The position numbers and the translations under genes are program-made. The notes below the pieces were generated by a model. That model ran no database searches. It was not told the DNA's origin and was given only the letters and a program-made list of their open reading frames with translations. Below, one piece after another: positions 11,031 to 23,100 of a stretch of DNA of 64,000 bases. Positions within the stretch are counted from its first letter, which is position 1. Each line of letters opens with the position of its first letter. Origin of the DNA: Macrostomum hystrix (taxonomy: Eukaryota; Platyhelminthes; Macrostomidae). The stretch is from contig CATNEN010000037.1 of NCBI GenBank assembly GCA_950097015.1, forward strand, positions 4,431,501 to 4,495,500, in the 5' to 3' direction.

Positions 11031-12015
11031 CTTCAAATCCCTTCAGTGAGCCACTGCCATCTCCTTCCGATCTTTTCAGTGAGCCACTGTGATCTCCTTC
11101 AAATCCCTTCAGTGAGCCACTGCCATCTCCTTCCAATCCCTTCAGTGAGCCACTGCCATCTCCTTCCGATCCCTTCACTGAGCCACTGTGATCTCCTTCC
11201 AATCCCTTCAGTGAGCCACTGCGATCTCCTTCCGATCCCTTCAGTGAGCCACTGCCATCTCCTTCCGATCCCTTCAGTGAGCCACTGTGATCTCCTTCCA
11301 ATCCCTTCAGTGAGCCACTGCCATCTCCTTCCGATCCCTTCAGTGAGCCACTGCCATCTCCTTCCAGTCCCTTCAGTGAGCCACAGCCATCTCCTTCCAG
11401 TCCCTTCAGTGAGTCACTGCCATCTCCTTCCAATCCCTTCAGTGAGCCACTGCCATCTCCTTCCAGTCCCTTCAGTGAGCCACAGCCATCTCCTTCCAAA
11501 CTCCTTTCAGTGAGCCACTGCCATCTCCTTCCAATCCCTTCAGTGAGCCACAGCCATCTCCTTCCAGTCCCTTCAGTGAGCCACAGCCATCTCCTTTCAA
11601 TCCCTTCAGTGAGCCACTGCCATCTCCTTCCAATCCCTTCAGTGAGCCACTGTGATCTCCTTCCAATCCCTTCAGTGAGCCACTGCCATCTCCTCCCAAT
11701 GCCTTCAGTGAGCCACTGCCATCTCCTTCCAATGCCTTCAGTGAGCCACTGCCATCTCCTTCCAATCCCTTCAGTGAGCCACAGCCATCTCCTTCCAATC
11801 CCTTCAGTGAGCCACTGCCATCTCCTTCCAATCCCTTCAGTGAGCCACTGCCATCTCCTTCCAATGCCTTCAGTGAGCCACAGCCATCTCCTTCCAATCC
11901 CTTCAGTGAGCCACTGCCATCTCCTTCCAATCCCTTCAGTGAGCCACTGCCATCTCCTTCCAATCCCTTCAGTGAGCCACTGCCATCTCCTTCCAATGCC
12001 TTCAGTGAGTCACTT
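11031..12015. repeat. 33-bp minisatellite array B (about 30 copies)
   Basis: Same 33-bp unit as the array at 9119-9905, with variants CACTGTGATC, CACAGCC and AATGCC. It ends about 115 bases before the PSMD3 start codon, so it occupies the promoter or 5' UTR region of that gene. Long frames across it on both strands are repeat artefacts. Confidence 0.95.
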
Positions 12016-12130
12016 TTGAGACACTAATATGAAAACTAATTGAATTGGAACATTTTCAGCGCAGTTACTCTGTCTAATCAAATATTAGCACTTATTAACT
12101 AACCAAAGGCCAGGCTAAAGCAAGATTGAC

Positions 12131-15058
12131 ATGGGCACACAGAATGGCGAAATTAAGAAGGCCCAGCAGCAGCAGGCCACCGTTGCCACCGCCGCCAAGG
12201 CCGCCAACGAGGACGTTGAAATGGCCGACGACGAGGCGACGCGTGCCGACGCCGACACGCTCACGCTCGAGGACATCAAAGAGCAGGTGCGCCACATTGA
12301 GAAGGCGGTCCAGACCAAGGAGACGCGCTTCATGACCCGTACCGTTCGCTCGCTGGTGCCGCTGCGGCGTCGCCTGAACGAGGCTGTCCTACTGCGCCTG
12401 GCCCAGGCCTATTTTCCCGGCGTGTCGCCTAGCAAGGACGCATTCCTGGCCTTCCTATCCGCTGCCAGCTCCGGTTCCGGTGAGGCCCTCTTGTTGATTT
12501 AGCTCCGATGTGTCGAAAATTGCGTTAATTCACAACAAATTTTAATCCAGCAAAATTTGTTACTCATTAACCTGAAGATTGATAGAAATTACATCTAGCA
12601 TATTTGAACCTACGTCTAAGCACTTGGTGGTTGTAGCTTTGTGGTTAGAGCGTCTGACTCGCGTCTTGAAGGCCGGAGGTTCGATTCCCGACTCCACTGG
12701 AACAATTTGTGTCCTTTAGCAAGATACTTTCTTCAGTTCACCCAACTGTTAATTGGGTTAATAGAAGATTTGCGTTTTTGCCTTCAGGTCCCAGCGGACA
12801 GGCCTCCCGCCGCCTGCTACCCGAGACGGAAGTGTTTCTCCACCTGCTGCTACTGCTTCACCTGCTGGACTCCAATCGTCAGGCTGAAGCCGTTCGCTGC
12901 TCCCAGTTGCTATGGCAACGCACCGGCCAGTTCAACCGGCGCACCCTAGACATGCTGACAGCCAGGGCCTATTTCTACTTTGCTAGATCGCACGAATTGG
13001 CCGGCCAGTTGTCCACAGTGCGGCCCCAGATGCTGCAGCGGCTGCGCACCTGCACCCTGCGCCAGGACTGGCACGGCTGCGCCACGCTCACCAACTGCCT
13101 GCTCCGCTCCTACCTCATGGACCGACTGTTGGATCAGGCTGCTCGCCTAGTTGACAAGTGCGCCTTTCCCGAGCTGGCGCCTAATCACGAACTGGCCAGG
13201 TATCATTTCTACCTGGGCAGGATTAGGGCCGCCCAGTTGCAGTACAGCGGTGCCGCTCAGCACCTGCAGCAGGCTCTGCGTAAGGCCGCCAGCGGTCAGC
13301 GCGCGCTTGGATTCCGCCAGATCTGCTACAAACTGCAGGTTAGACTGTTTATTTTTATTTTGCTAGCGGCTAACTGCCTTCATCGATATAGATTAAACCT
13401 ATATCGAATCCATATTGGTTAAAAAATAATTTTATATTGTCGATACAATATTGTCACTAATAGCAGCAGTCCTTTAGTACATTAGTGGTTTTTGCCACCA
13501 GACACCCTGACAATAATCGTTGTGATTCAGGAAGTTGTTTCATCAAATTTAGCGTAAAATTTTAGCCCGTGTTCTGTATTTTCACGTTGATTGGTTGATT
13601 ATTTTGGGGCAATACAGAAAAATGTAGGTTGACTGTTGCACAGAATATTTCTTCTGGGCTGAGATTCGAACTCCCGACCGTTGGGCTACGCGCTCACTGA
13701 GTCACCTTCTAATCTGTGTTAACTGGCTCCATCTGGGTCACTCCAAGTTCCTTGAGTCTCTAAAAGTCCTTTATAAGTGTCAACCCTAGACTATTAAGTT
13801 TTTCCTCCCAAATTCTAACAGGTGGTGGTGCAGCTGCTCATTGGCGAGACCCCAGACCGGCAGGCCTTCCGCGAGCCGGGCCTTCGTCGTCCGCTGGCTC
13901 CCTACCTGCGCCTGACTCAGGCCGTCCGCTCCGGACGCCTAGCCGAGTACAATGCTGTACTGCGGGACAATGCCGCCAGATTCAAAGCCGACGACACCTG
14001 GCTATTGTGCGTCCGACTGCGTCACAATGTCATCAAGGTCGGTGTCCGTCAGGTTGCCCTGTCCTATAGCCGAATCTCCCTGGCCGCTGTGGCCGCCAAG
14101 CTGCAGTTGGACTCGGCCGAGGAAGCCGAATATGTGGCCGCCAAGGCTATTCTAGATGGCGTCATTGAGGCCACCATCGATCACAAGGCTGGCACTTTGA
14201 GCAGCCGTGAGACTGCCGACCTGTACGGCACCCCCGAGCCGGCTGATCAGTTTCAGCAGCGCATCAACTTCTGTCTGCAGGTAGGCGTCTTTCGTGTGTT
14301 TTTTTATTTCATAATAATATGTTTTAAAATCTGCTTAACAGTAGGACTACAGAGCCATTTTTCGCCCGTTGGGTGGTGACTGATAGTTTGACAGACTAGA
14401 CGATGGTGTACTGTGGTTGAGCTGCGCCTAATACTTAGGCTTGATCAGTGAAACAGGAGAAATTCGCGTCAGGGTGTCCATAGTGGACTAGTTCCACCTT
14501 TTGTAGCCCTTGAAGGTCCAGCAGACCGTCTAGATAAATGATGATGCGGGCACATTCGGGTGACATGCTGATCAATTTTGAAGGCCTGTTTCAGAAGATG
14601 CGCAACAAAAAGTTGGCTCGTGTTCTTGAGTTTTGTGTGCTTGCATTGCTCCGTTCGGGTGCAGCACAAAACTAATCAGGGGAGAATTCCCCCCTTGGTA
14701 GTCTACTGTTATACTGTTGAAATACATCTTCACTGCGTTGCCATGGCAACCAATCTAAAGCAACAGTCAAAATCATTCATGTTGTGTTACCATGGCATCC
14801 AATTTCAAATCGTTGTCAAAATATTATTTATATAACCGCCTCACATTTTCAATGCCCATGTTTTGGATTATGTTGCCATGGCAACTGCCTACTCTCTCCC
14901 ATGTGTTCCAGGTCCGCGAACAGTCGGTGCGCGCAATGCGCTACCCGCCTAAGAAGTACACGGAGGATTTGGAGAGCGCCGAGGAGCGTCGCGAGAGGGA
15001 AGCGGCCGAGTTGGAAACTGCCAAGGAGATGAGCGAGGATGACTATGACGACTTTTAA
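12131..15058 (+). CDS. PSMD3: 26S proteasome lid subunit Rpn3/PSMD3 (501 aa)
   Basis: A structural subunit of the 19S regulatory lid of the 26S proteasome. Four exons (12131-12479, 12788-13338, 13822-14280, 14912-15058) join in frame with GT/AG borders. Family landmarks: VEMADDE and [10 protein letters not shown] near the N-terminus; a helical repeat region; [16 protein letters not shown]; the PCI domain with [20 protein letters not shown] and [17 protein letters not shown]; and a C-terminus with [21 protein letters not shown] and an acidic end. Human PSMD3 is 534 aa; the shortfall is mainly in the variable N-terminal part. An acceptor-like TTTCAG lies 71 bases before the ATG. The introns hold a SINE-B copy, a tRNA-like relic and perfect RFX-type palindromes. 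Confidence 0.96.
12625..12775 (+). mobile_element. SINE-B copy in PSMD3 intron 1
   Basis: The segment starts with tRNA-like sequence: an A-box-like TAGCTTTGTGGTTAGAGCG and a perfect B box GGTTCGATTCC. It continues with CGACTCCACTGGAACAATTT and CAGTTCACCCA, shared with the copy at 47078. The anticodon stem does not pair well, so it is not a functional tRNA. It is probably a tRNA-derived SINE, 3'-truncated at the splice acceptor. Confidence 0.7.
13653..13706 (-). mobile_element. tRNA-like SINE relic in PSMD3 intron 2
   Basis: On the minus strand the segment reads GGGAGTTCGAATCTC, a B box, preceded by degenerate D-arm-like sequence. The plus-strand string GGGCTGAGATTCGAA also occurs in the minus-strand SINE-B copy near 55009. 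It is a short fragment, so family membership is tentative. Confidence 0.4.
14737..14885. promoter_or_regulatory. RFX X-box-like palindromes in PSMD3 intron 3
   Basis: Perfect GTTGCCATGGCAAC occurs at 14737-14750 and 14872-14885, with a near match GTTACCATGGCATC at 14786-14799. This 14-bp palindrome is the textbook symmetric RFX X-box. The sites lie in the last PSMD3 intron. They could be part of a small repeat rather than regulatory sites. Confidence 0.4.
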
Positions 15059-15735
15059 GCTAGCAAAGATGTTGACACTGGCCTCTATAACCGGTTTCTG
15101 GCTAAGCTTTGTATCCAACCCCAAATCTTAACCAGTGAATGACCGTTTGCTTGTCTCTGTGCCTGTCGGTTCTCCTGTTTCTCCCTTCCCTTGGCTAGTA
15201 GTGAAAAGCGCTGTTGCATGGCGGTATTTTAGCGCGCACAAGAAAAGTACATTTAACTAAAATATTGACAAAATGGGTGGCTTTGATATATTATTCCGCT
15301 TTTCAGTGCATTCTACTAATAATATTATAACTAATGATTATATAATCAAATAACCTATTAATGCTATTTAAGTTGTCTTATCTCTAGTTTAATACTGTGA
15401 AAATCATCCCCCTACTCAATATAACAAAATACGCAGTGTCCCACCCGTTAAACACTGAACGGCAATTTTATTTTCTATTATTAGTTTACATACCTGTTAT
15501 TGCAGCACTATTTCCTAAATACTATCAACCTTAGGCAGAAAAAAGCTTTCTCCGCACATCAGCAGTGTTAAATATAAAACTGTCCTACAAAATCCTATTT
15601 ATTGTTTCAAGAAAGGGTAGTCCTATATAATAGACTGCGAGTTCTAATTTATTTTTTTATTTGGGTCTGAATGTTTGAATTCTAAGAAGTGATTTTGGTT
15701 CGCAAATACAAAAAATTAAAACAAATTGCTACATC
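15059..15735. other. Spacer between PSMD3 and the LOTUS-Tudor gene
   Basis: AT-rich, with no gene recognised. It ends in an acceptor-like TTTTTCAG at 15738-15745, 68 bases before the next start codon. Confidence 0.45.
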
Positions 15736-15813
15736 GGTTTTTCAGCTCTAGCACATCTTAAAAGGCACAGCTTCATTTTTGAACTGCAAATCAATTTTTA
15801 ATAGAAAGTCAGC

Positions 15814-18321
15814 ATGGACGACCAGCAGATTAATCTGCGCTGCGTGCTCACCTCATCCAAGGAGGGCGTACCGCTGCGCCTGCTGATGTCGGATTATCGC
15901 CAGCTGGCCTCTTGCGAGCTCAATCTGCATGGCTATCCAAGCCTGCTGTCCTACCTGCGGAGCATACCGGAGGTTGTGCGGCTGTCCAACGCTGGCGGCG
16001 AGGTCATCTGCCACGGCGTCGCCTCCGAGCGCAGCTCGCACATTGAACAGCTGATTGCCCGACAGAGGACAGCTAAAAAGAAGCGTTCGGGTGCCTCAAG
16101 AGGCGGCCGTGGCCGCGGTCGCATCTCCCGTGGCTCCTCAGCGTTTGCGCCGCGCGGTGCTCGAGGAGCCGCTTCGTCTATCAGCAGCTCCTCCGGCTTG
16201 TCGTCACCCTCAGCGTCGACTATCCGCGGCCGCGGCGGCCCGGTCAGGGCGCCGTACCGTGGCGGCGTTGTTAGCAGCCGACGGCCGCTGCAGGAGCAGC
16301 AGTTGTACACGCCGCCCAGCATGCGCTCTAGCTTGGGCCGAGGCGGCAGCGGATCTGCTGGCACCGGCTTTAGCAGCCGTGGCAACAATTCCAATGGCCG
16401 AGGAGGCGGGGATTCGAACGCCCTGTTGCCTCATCCAGTCAATGGGCGCCAGTCTGTGCCAGCAGCGTATCAGAGACCGGCTCACAGATCTCAACTATCC
16501 ACAATGCCAATACCGTCGCCGCCCTCACCGCCACTTAAGAATCGACAACAGCCGGAATCGTCCGTTACATCTGGCCTCTCCAAAACTGATTACCATCGGG
16601 TGCAGAATCTTACAATTTCTACGCAGCAACACCAGCAGCAGCAGCAGCAGACCCAGTCGACTCGGCCGCAGAGTACATACTCGTCTTCGTTTTCCAGTTC
16701 AGTTCTTTGCTCCGATCAGCTGCTGGCCGCTGCTCGCAGCCTGATCCAGCCGCGCGGCAGTGAGCGGTCCTATTTTTGGCGCCAGGCAGCCAAGCGGTCC
16801 GGGGTAGCCCCACCTGCCCAATTCGACGCGCTGGAAGCCAGCCTGCTGGCCGAGGGTGTGCTGCGTGTTGAAGACATCCTTGGCCGCCTAATGTACTATC
16901 CGGCGGCTTCGGCGGCTGTAGATTCGCCAGTTCTAAGCGTCCCGACAACGCCCAAGGCGCCATCGATTCCTACTGCACCTACTTCGATGGCGGCGACTCC
17001 GACTACAAGTTCTGCTTCCGCTGCGGAAGTGGACGAATGGGGATTTGAAGTTGGCGCCAGTGGCGACAACCTCGGCGAGGCGTACGGCGACGATCTATTA
17101 GAGGACGATCTGTCTGAGACTGCCTACGACGGCGAGATCGAAGGCGATGATGAAGATGATGACGAGAGCGACACTCTATTAAACGTTGCCGACCTGACAG
17201 TGGGGAATCAGTTCACTTCACTCTGCTTCGGCTCAGATGAGAGTGAAGATGGCGTGTGGGTCTACACTCTGAGCAGTCAGCTCGAGGCGCAGCTTGAGCA
17301 GGTGATGAAAGAGGCCAGCGCTCTGGTTAACCATCTACGTCGCGAACTGCCGCCTTTATTTGCCCAGTACTGCATGGCCACAATGCCAGTGGAGATCCTT
17401 GGACAGCCGGTGCTGCTCATTTGTCAGGAGGACAGCAACGAGCTGCTGCGATGCCGCTTGGCTTCCGATGTCCTCAGCGAAGCTGTTGTCAAGGTCAGAC
17501 TTAAAAGATTCAGTTCCTGTCCTGCAATCAGAGTGTGAGATTCAGTTCCTGTCCTGCAATCAGTGTGTGAGATTCAGTTCCTGTCCTGCAATCAGAGTGT
17601 GAGATTCAGTTCCTGTCCTGCAATCAGTGTGTGAGATTCAGTTCCTGTCCTGCAATCAGAGTGTGAGGCCACGTTAATTTAAGGCGCAGTCGCAGAGACA
17701 AGGCTTGGGGGCTTGTCGTGTAATTTACGCCCTTGAGGGCCAACCTCCAAGGCATAGTGAGAGTGTACATTGCCTGACGATGAGAAAGTCAGACGTACAC
17801 ACCTGTGTGCGTGTATGCTCAGGAGTCAGCGGAATGGGCAGAACTGCCTCCTCGCTGGCTGCGGGTCTAGTGTCACCAAATGGTGTGCCATTGCCCGCAG
17901 CCCTCCTGCAAATATTCTTATCAAATTATTAGGGTGTGAGATTCGGTTCCTGTGATCAGAGTGTGAGATCCTGTCATCAGTGTGTGAGATCCTGTCCATC
18001 AGTGTGTGAGATCCTGCCATCCCACAGATTCAACTGTTGGACAAGTGCTGCGCTCCCATGGACGTCCCAATGACCCGCCTACGCCGACTGTCGGTTGAGC
18101 TAATCTCCGAGCTGCTGTCAAAGCGGCACGGCCCTCGGTGGGCTCTGATTGGCCAGCTGGCCAGCCAATGTCTAGCCTGCCTGACCAGCCTGCCGGACGC
18201 TGCAATTCGCTTCGCCTGTCAGAATCCGCCGCCGAAGTCGCTGTTCGCCAACGGTCCCGAGCTGATGGGCTTCCAGGTTGAGTCTACAGCCCCGGAGTTG
18301 GCGGTGCGCTGGCTCAAATAG
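15814..18321 (+). CDS. LOTUS (OST-HTH) and Tudor-type germ-granule protein (657 aa)
   Basis: Two exons, 15814-17493 and 18028-18321, join in phase 0. Residues about 7-70 look like a LOTUS/OST-HTH domain (GVPLRLLMSDYRQL, HGYPSLLSYLRSIPEVVRL), the module found in Oskar, TDRD5, TDRD7 and MARF1 that binds Vasa or G-rich RNA. Residues 95-200 are rich in RG/RGG, a usual target of arginine methylation recognised by Tudor domains. A possible second winged-helix segment lies at about 301-362, and a very acidic stretch at about 405-455. The C-terminal part (about 524-600, spanning the intron) resembles a Tudor domain with the core VKIQLLDKCCAPMDVPMTRL. The closest architecture I know is TDRD5/TDRD7, piRNA and germ-granule factors; orthology is not established. 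Confidence 0.7.
17510..17664. repeat. 32-bp minisatellite in LOTUS-Tudor intron
   Basis: About five copies of a 32-bp unit (core TTCAGTTCCTGTCCTGCAAT) start 17 bases after the splice donor at 17494. Related short pieces (GTGAGATCCTGTCATCAGTG) reappear at 17936-18020 on the other side of a SINE-A copy, right up to the acceptor. The SINE apparently inserted into the array. Confidence 0.88.
17665..17932 (+). mobile_element. SINE-A copy in LOTUS-Tudor intron
   Basis: A 5'-truncated copy of the family described at 21701-22085. It shares the GGCTTG-GGGCTTGTCGTG region, the CACACCTGTGTG block, CTCAGGAGTCAGCGGAATGG and the final CCGCAGCCCTCCTGCA. It interrupts the intron minisatellite. Confidence 0.75.
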
Positions 18322-18540
18322 GCTAACAGACTGCTAGATTAATGGCCTTGAGTAGCCTTTTAAACCGGTTGAGTAAAGTAGCATTCACTAACAGGTAAAT
18401 TTGCTTTTCAGTCGTTTATTTCACTGTTCATCTCAACCGCAGAATAATAGTCTTTAAAATACGTGTTGCTTCAATGGAATAAGCTCTATCAGTATATCTT
18501 TTTTAGTTTGCTTTGAATCGTTTCAATGGTTTCATTTTTA

Positions 18541-18546
18541 AATAAA
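18541..18546 (+). promoter_or_regulatory. Candidate polyadenylation signal of LOTUS-Tudor gene
   Basis: AATAAA, 220 bases past the stop codon, in the expected orientation. Confidence 0.35.
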
Positions 18547-18889
18547 TATATTTGTTTCTAATTAAATAGTTACTCACAACAGTCGTTAATACCCAAATAA
18601 ATAAGGCCTTCATTAGCCTCTGTCCGTCTGTGGTACGGTGCGCCTTTCAACCTGATTTTAGTTTTTAATAAAAATAGTTTTAACTTATTTTGATTTTATG
18701 CTCTTTTTTTCAACATTTACCTGTATTTTATTATTCATCGAGGTGACAAATACTGATTAGATCAGTATTTTCAACATTGCTTCTAAAGTTAGGATCTCGT
18801 GACTTTTTGTCCGGGAGATTTAGTTTTAACACAAACTTGTTTAGATTAAAAATCTCGTGACTCTCCACTTTGTATAGCGCGATCTTGTA

Positions 18890-20075
18890 GCAATAATTTT
18901 CAATCACATATTATTCTAGTTAGGATTAAGGATCACATAACATTCTAGTTAGGATTTAGGATCACATAACATTCTAGTTAGGATTTAGGATCACATAACA
19001 TTCTAGTTGGGATTTGGGATCACAAAACATTCTAGTTACGATTTGGGATCACAAAAAATTCTAGTTACGATTTGGGATCACATAACATTCTAGTTGGGAT
19101 TTGGGATCACAAAAAATTCTATCCAGGATTTAGGATCACTTAATATTCTAGTTAGGATTAAGGATCACATAGTATTCTAATTGGGATTCGGGATCACATA
19201 ACATTCTAAATTGGGATTTGGGATCACATAACATTCTATTTGGGATTAAGGATCACATAGTATTCTAATTGGGATTCGGGATCACATAACATTCTAAATT
19301 GGGATTTGGGTTCACATAACATTCTATTTAGGATTGAGGATCACATAGTATTCTAATTGGGATTCGGGATCACATAACATTCTATTTAGGATTAAGGATC
19401 ACATAGTATTCTAATTGGGATTCGGGATCACATAACATTCTATTTAGGATTCGGGATCACATAACATTCTAAATTGGGATTTGGGATCACATAACATTCT
19501 ATTTAGGATTAAGGATCACATAGTATTCTAATTGGGATTCGGGATCACATAACATTCTATTTAGGATTCGGGATCACATAACATTCTATTTAGGATTCGG
19601 GATCACATAACATTCTAAATTGGGATTTGGGATCACATAACATTCTATTTAGGATTAAGGATCACATAGTATTCTAATTGGGATTCGGGATCACATAACA
19701 TTCTAAATTGGGATTTGGGATCACATAACATTCTATTTAGGATTGAGGATCACATAGTATTCTAATTGGGATTCGGGATCACATAACATTCTATTTAGGA
19801 TTAAGGATCACATAACATTCTAATTGGGATTTGGGATCACATAACATTCTATTTTGGATTAAGGATCACATAGTATTCTAATTGGGATTCGGGATCACAT
19901 AACATTCTATTTAGGATTAAGGATCACATAAAATTCTAATTGGGATTCGGGATCACATAATATTCTTTTTAGGATTAAGGATCACATAACATTCTAATTG
20001 GGATTTGGGATCACAAAACATTCTATTTAGGATTTAGGATCACTTAATATTCTAGTTTGGAATTGGGATCACATC
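18890..20075. repeat. 29-30-bp minisatellite array (about 40 copies)
   Basis: Tandem copies of a unit with GGATCACATAACATTCTA followed by variable TTTAGGATT or ATTGGGATTCG. Pairs and triplets of unit variants alternate regularly, so the true repeat is often a 60-90-bp higher-order block. It ends 77 bases before the first exon of the phosphoesterase gene. Confidence 0.95.
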
Positions 20076-20152
20076 GGATTTTAGATGTCCCAGCTTTTGT
20101 CAATCAGCAGTCTGTTTCTTTGCAGAGCAGCCAATTGATTAACTAAGCGGAA

Positions 20153-23100
20153 ATGCGTGTCTCAAGACTTGCTACCTGGATGGCTAGCTGGCCCATGGAA
20201 CTAAAGATTTTGTTAATCACCGTGCTGTTTAACGAATTGCTCATCTACTATTATTATTCGTGGGCCTGGTGGTGGAAAATCAGAAGCACTTGGTGAGTTC
20301 CAGCTTTTTTACTTTGAGTTATAGATAAACCTTCACTTGACTCAGACCATGCTGACTGATACTTTAGTGGCAAAGGAATCGTCCCGAATAATCCTCTACT
20401 CTATGTCGATTCTTTGTGTAGGAATCGTCCCAAACCATCCACTAGTCTGGGTTGATTTTTGTAGGAATCGTCCCAAACCATTCTCTAGTCTTTGTGAATT
20501 TTTTGTAGGAATCGTCTTAAACATTCTCTAGTCTTTGTGGATTTTTTTGTAGGAATCGTCCCAAACCATTCTCTAGTCTTTGTGAATTTTTTGTAGGAAT
20601 CGTCTTAAACATTCTCTAGTCTTTGTGGATTTTTTTGTAGGAATCGTCCCAAACCATTCTCTAGTCTTTGTGAATTTTTTTGTAGGAATCGTCCCAAACT
20701 ATTCTCTAGTCTGGGTTGATTTTTTGTAGGAATCGTCCCAAACTATTCTCTAGTCTGGGTTGATTTTTTGTAGGAATCGTCCCAAACTATTCTCTAGTCT
20801 GGGTTGATTTTTGTAGGAATCGTCCCAAACTATTCTCTAGTCTGGGTTGATTTTTGTAGGAATCGTCCCAAACTATTCTCTAGTCTGGGTTGATTTTTTG
20901 TAGGAATCGTCCCAAACTATTCTCTAGTCTGGGTTGATTTTTTGTAGGAATCGTCCCAAACCATTCTCTAGTCTGGGTTGGTTTTTTGTAGGAATCGTCC
21001 CAAACCACTCACTACTCTGGGTTGATTCTGTGCAATCTTTCTAAGTAATCTTCTTATTTCATACACAGCGGCTCGGGCCAGGGCTACACCACCTTTCTGA
21101 TCGCATCAGATCCTCAAATTCAGGGCTACCGTGACGAGAGCCAGCTATTTGGTTGGATCACCAGGTGGGACGCAGACAGGTAAGTAACTAGATTGACCCT
21201 GTTGATTGTCGTCAAATCATTGCTTCAACTGCTCGCCTGTTCCCAACCTGAGCTCAGATTTCTCTACAAAGGCTACTCAGCCGCTCTGGCAGCGGTCAAG
21301 CCATCGACGCTGCTCTTCCCCGGCGACCTCATCGATGAGGGCCTATCGGCGTCGCCTGCTGACTTGGACGACTACATGGCCCGTTTCCGCGGCCTGTTCC
21401 TCTGGCCCCGTCTGCGCCGCCTCGTTCTGGCCGGAGACAACGACGTCGGGGGCGAAGCCGAACCGGTCAGCGACGGCCGGGTGACCGCCTACGAGAGCGC
21501 CTTCGGCCGCTTGGAGGGCGCCGCCAAGGCTGGCCAACGCCTGCGGCTCGCCTGGCTGCGTTTCTATCCGGATGCGTTCGGCAGCGAGCGGGACATTGCC
21601 AGTCACGTGACCACCGCCTATGCACATCTGGCGCCAAGTGAGTGAGGCCAAACAGATGCATCATTGGATGGATCGTGACTCCAATTTCCAATAGGGGCGT
21701 TAATAATAATAACTGCAGGAGGGCTGCGGGCAATGGCACATCATTTGGTGACACTAGACCCGCAGCCAGCGAGGAGGCAATTCTGCCCATTCCGCTGACT
21801 CCTGAGCACACACGCACACAGATACTGTACGCACACGCTCACACAGGTGTGTACATCTGCCCTTTCTGATCTGTTCCCAGATATGTTTATCTCTCATCAT
21901 CAGGCAATGTACACTCTCACTGTGCCTTGGAGGTTGGCCCTTATGGGCGTAAATTGCACGACAAGCCTCCAAGCCTTCTCTCGGTGGCTGCGCCTCAAAT
22001 AAATGTGACCTCGCAGCGGAATCGAGCTCAGGGTCATTGATTGGTGCGAGAGGCAAACGCGTTAACCGCTCTGCCACCGACCCCCTTTCGCGTTTCACAA
22101 ACCCGAATTTTCACAACGTCGCGTAGTTCGTAATACGCAATTCGACGCGAAATGTCGACGTTATGAAATTACGAGCTTATGAAATTTATGAAATTATGAA
22201 ATCCTCAGACACCCCGGAGACTGGCTCGGCTAGTTATCGAATCCTGACCAACCACGCCAACCTGCTAACTCAGCGGCCAACCCAGTTTCGTCACCTGCTG
22301 CGCCTGCTGCGGCCCCATCTGGCCATCACCGGTCACAGGCACCGGGCGTTCGCTCTCCGCTGCGATGGTTGCTGGTCTGCCGCCGGCCCAGAGACCGTAG
22401 CGCCGTTTCCCGACCACAGCGGAGGCCCCTACGCCAGGGAGCCGCTGGACTCGGCTAAATTCACCCTGCGAGACGGTGTGCTGTACGAGATCGGCTCGCC
22501 CACCTGCTCTTACCGTATGGGCACCACTGAAGTGGCCTACGGCTACCTGGCTATTAGAGAGACTGACGGCCAAGTGTGCTACGTCACACTCTGGCTTGTG
22601 TCTAGGTGCGTGAAAATCTATATGGGCGAATATTTGTGTTGTTCTGCATTGGCATACCTCTCTACTCATCCTTTCCCCATCTTTACTCATCCTGCCCCCA
22701 TCTTTACTCATCCTGCGCCACTTCCCTACTCATCCTGCCCCACATCCCTACTCATCCTGTCCCACCTCCCTACTCATCCTGCCCCCCATCCCTACTCATC
22801 CTTCCCCACATCCCTACTCATCCTGCTCCCCATCCCTACTCATCCTGTCCCACACCTTTACTCCTCCTGTCCCACCTCCCTACTCATCCTGCCCCCCATC
22901 CCTACTCATCCTGTCCCACCTCCCTACTCATCCTGTCCCACCTCCCTACTCATCCTACCCCCCATCCCTACTCATCCTTCCCCACATCCCTACTCATCCT
23001 GTACCACATCCCTACTCATCCTGCTCCCCATCCCTACTCATCCTGTCCCACACCTTTACTCCTCCTGCGCCACATCCCTACTCATCCTGCCCCACATCCC

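Noticed and set aside
9112-12019. Long frames of 11-residue repeats (up to 174 residues)
   Set aside because: Product of the 33-bp minisatellite; open on both strands, no start context, no family.
12630-12701. Possible functional tRNA gene
   Set aside because: A and B boxes are good, but the anticodon and acceptor stems do not pair, and the downstream sequence is shared with other dispersed copies; called a SINE.
17705-17932. Frame with a sequence similar to a minus-strand frame near 21467-21817
   Set aside because: The similarity comes from the shared SINE-A body, not from a gene family.
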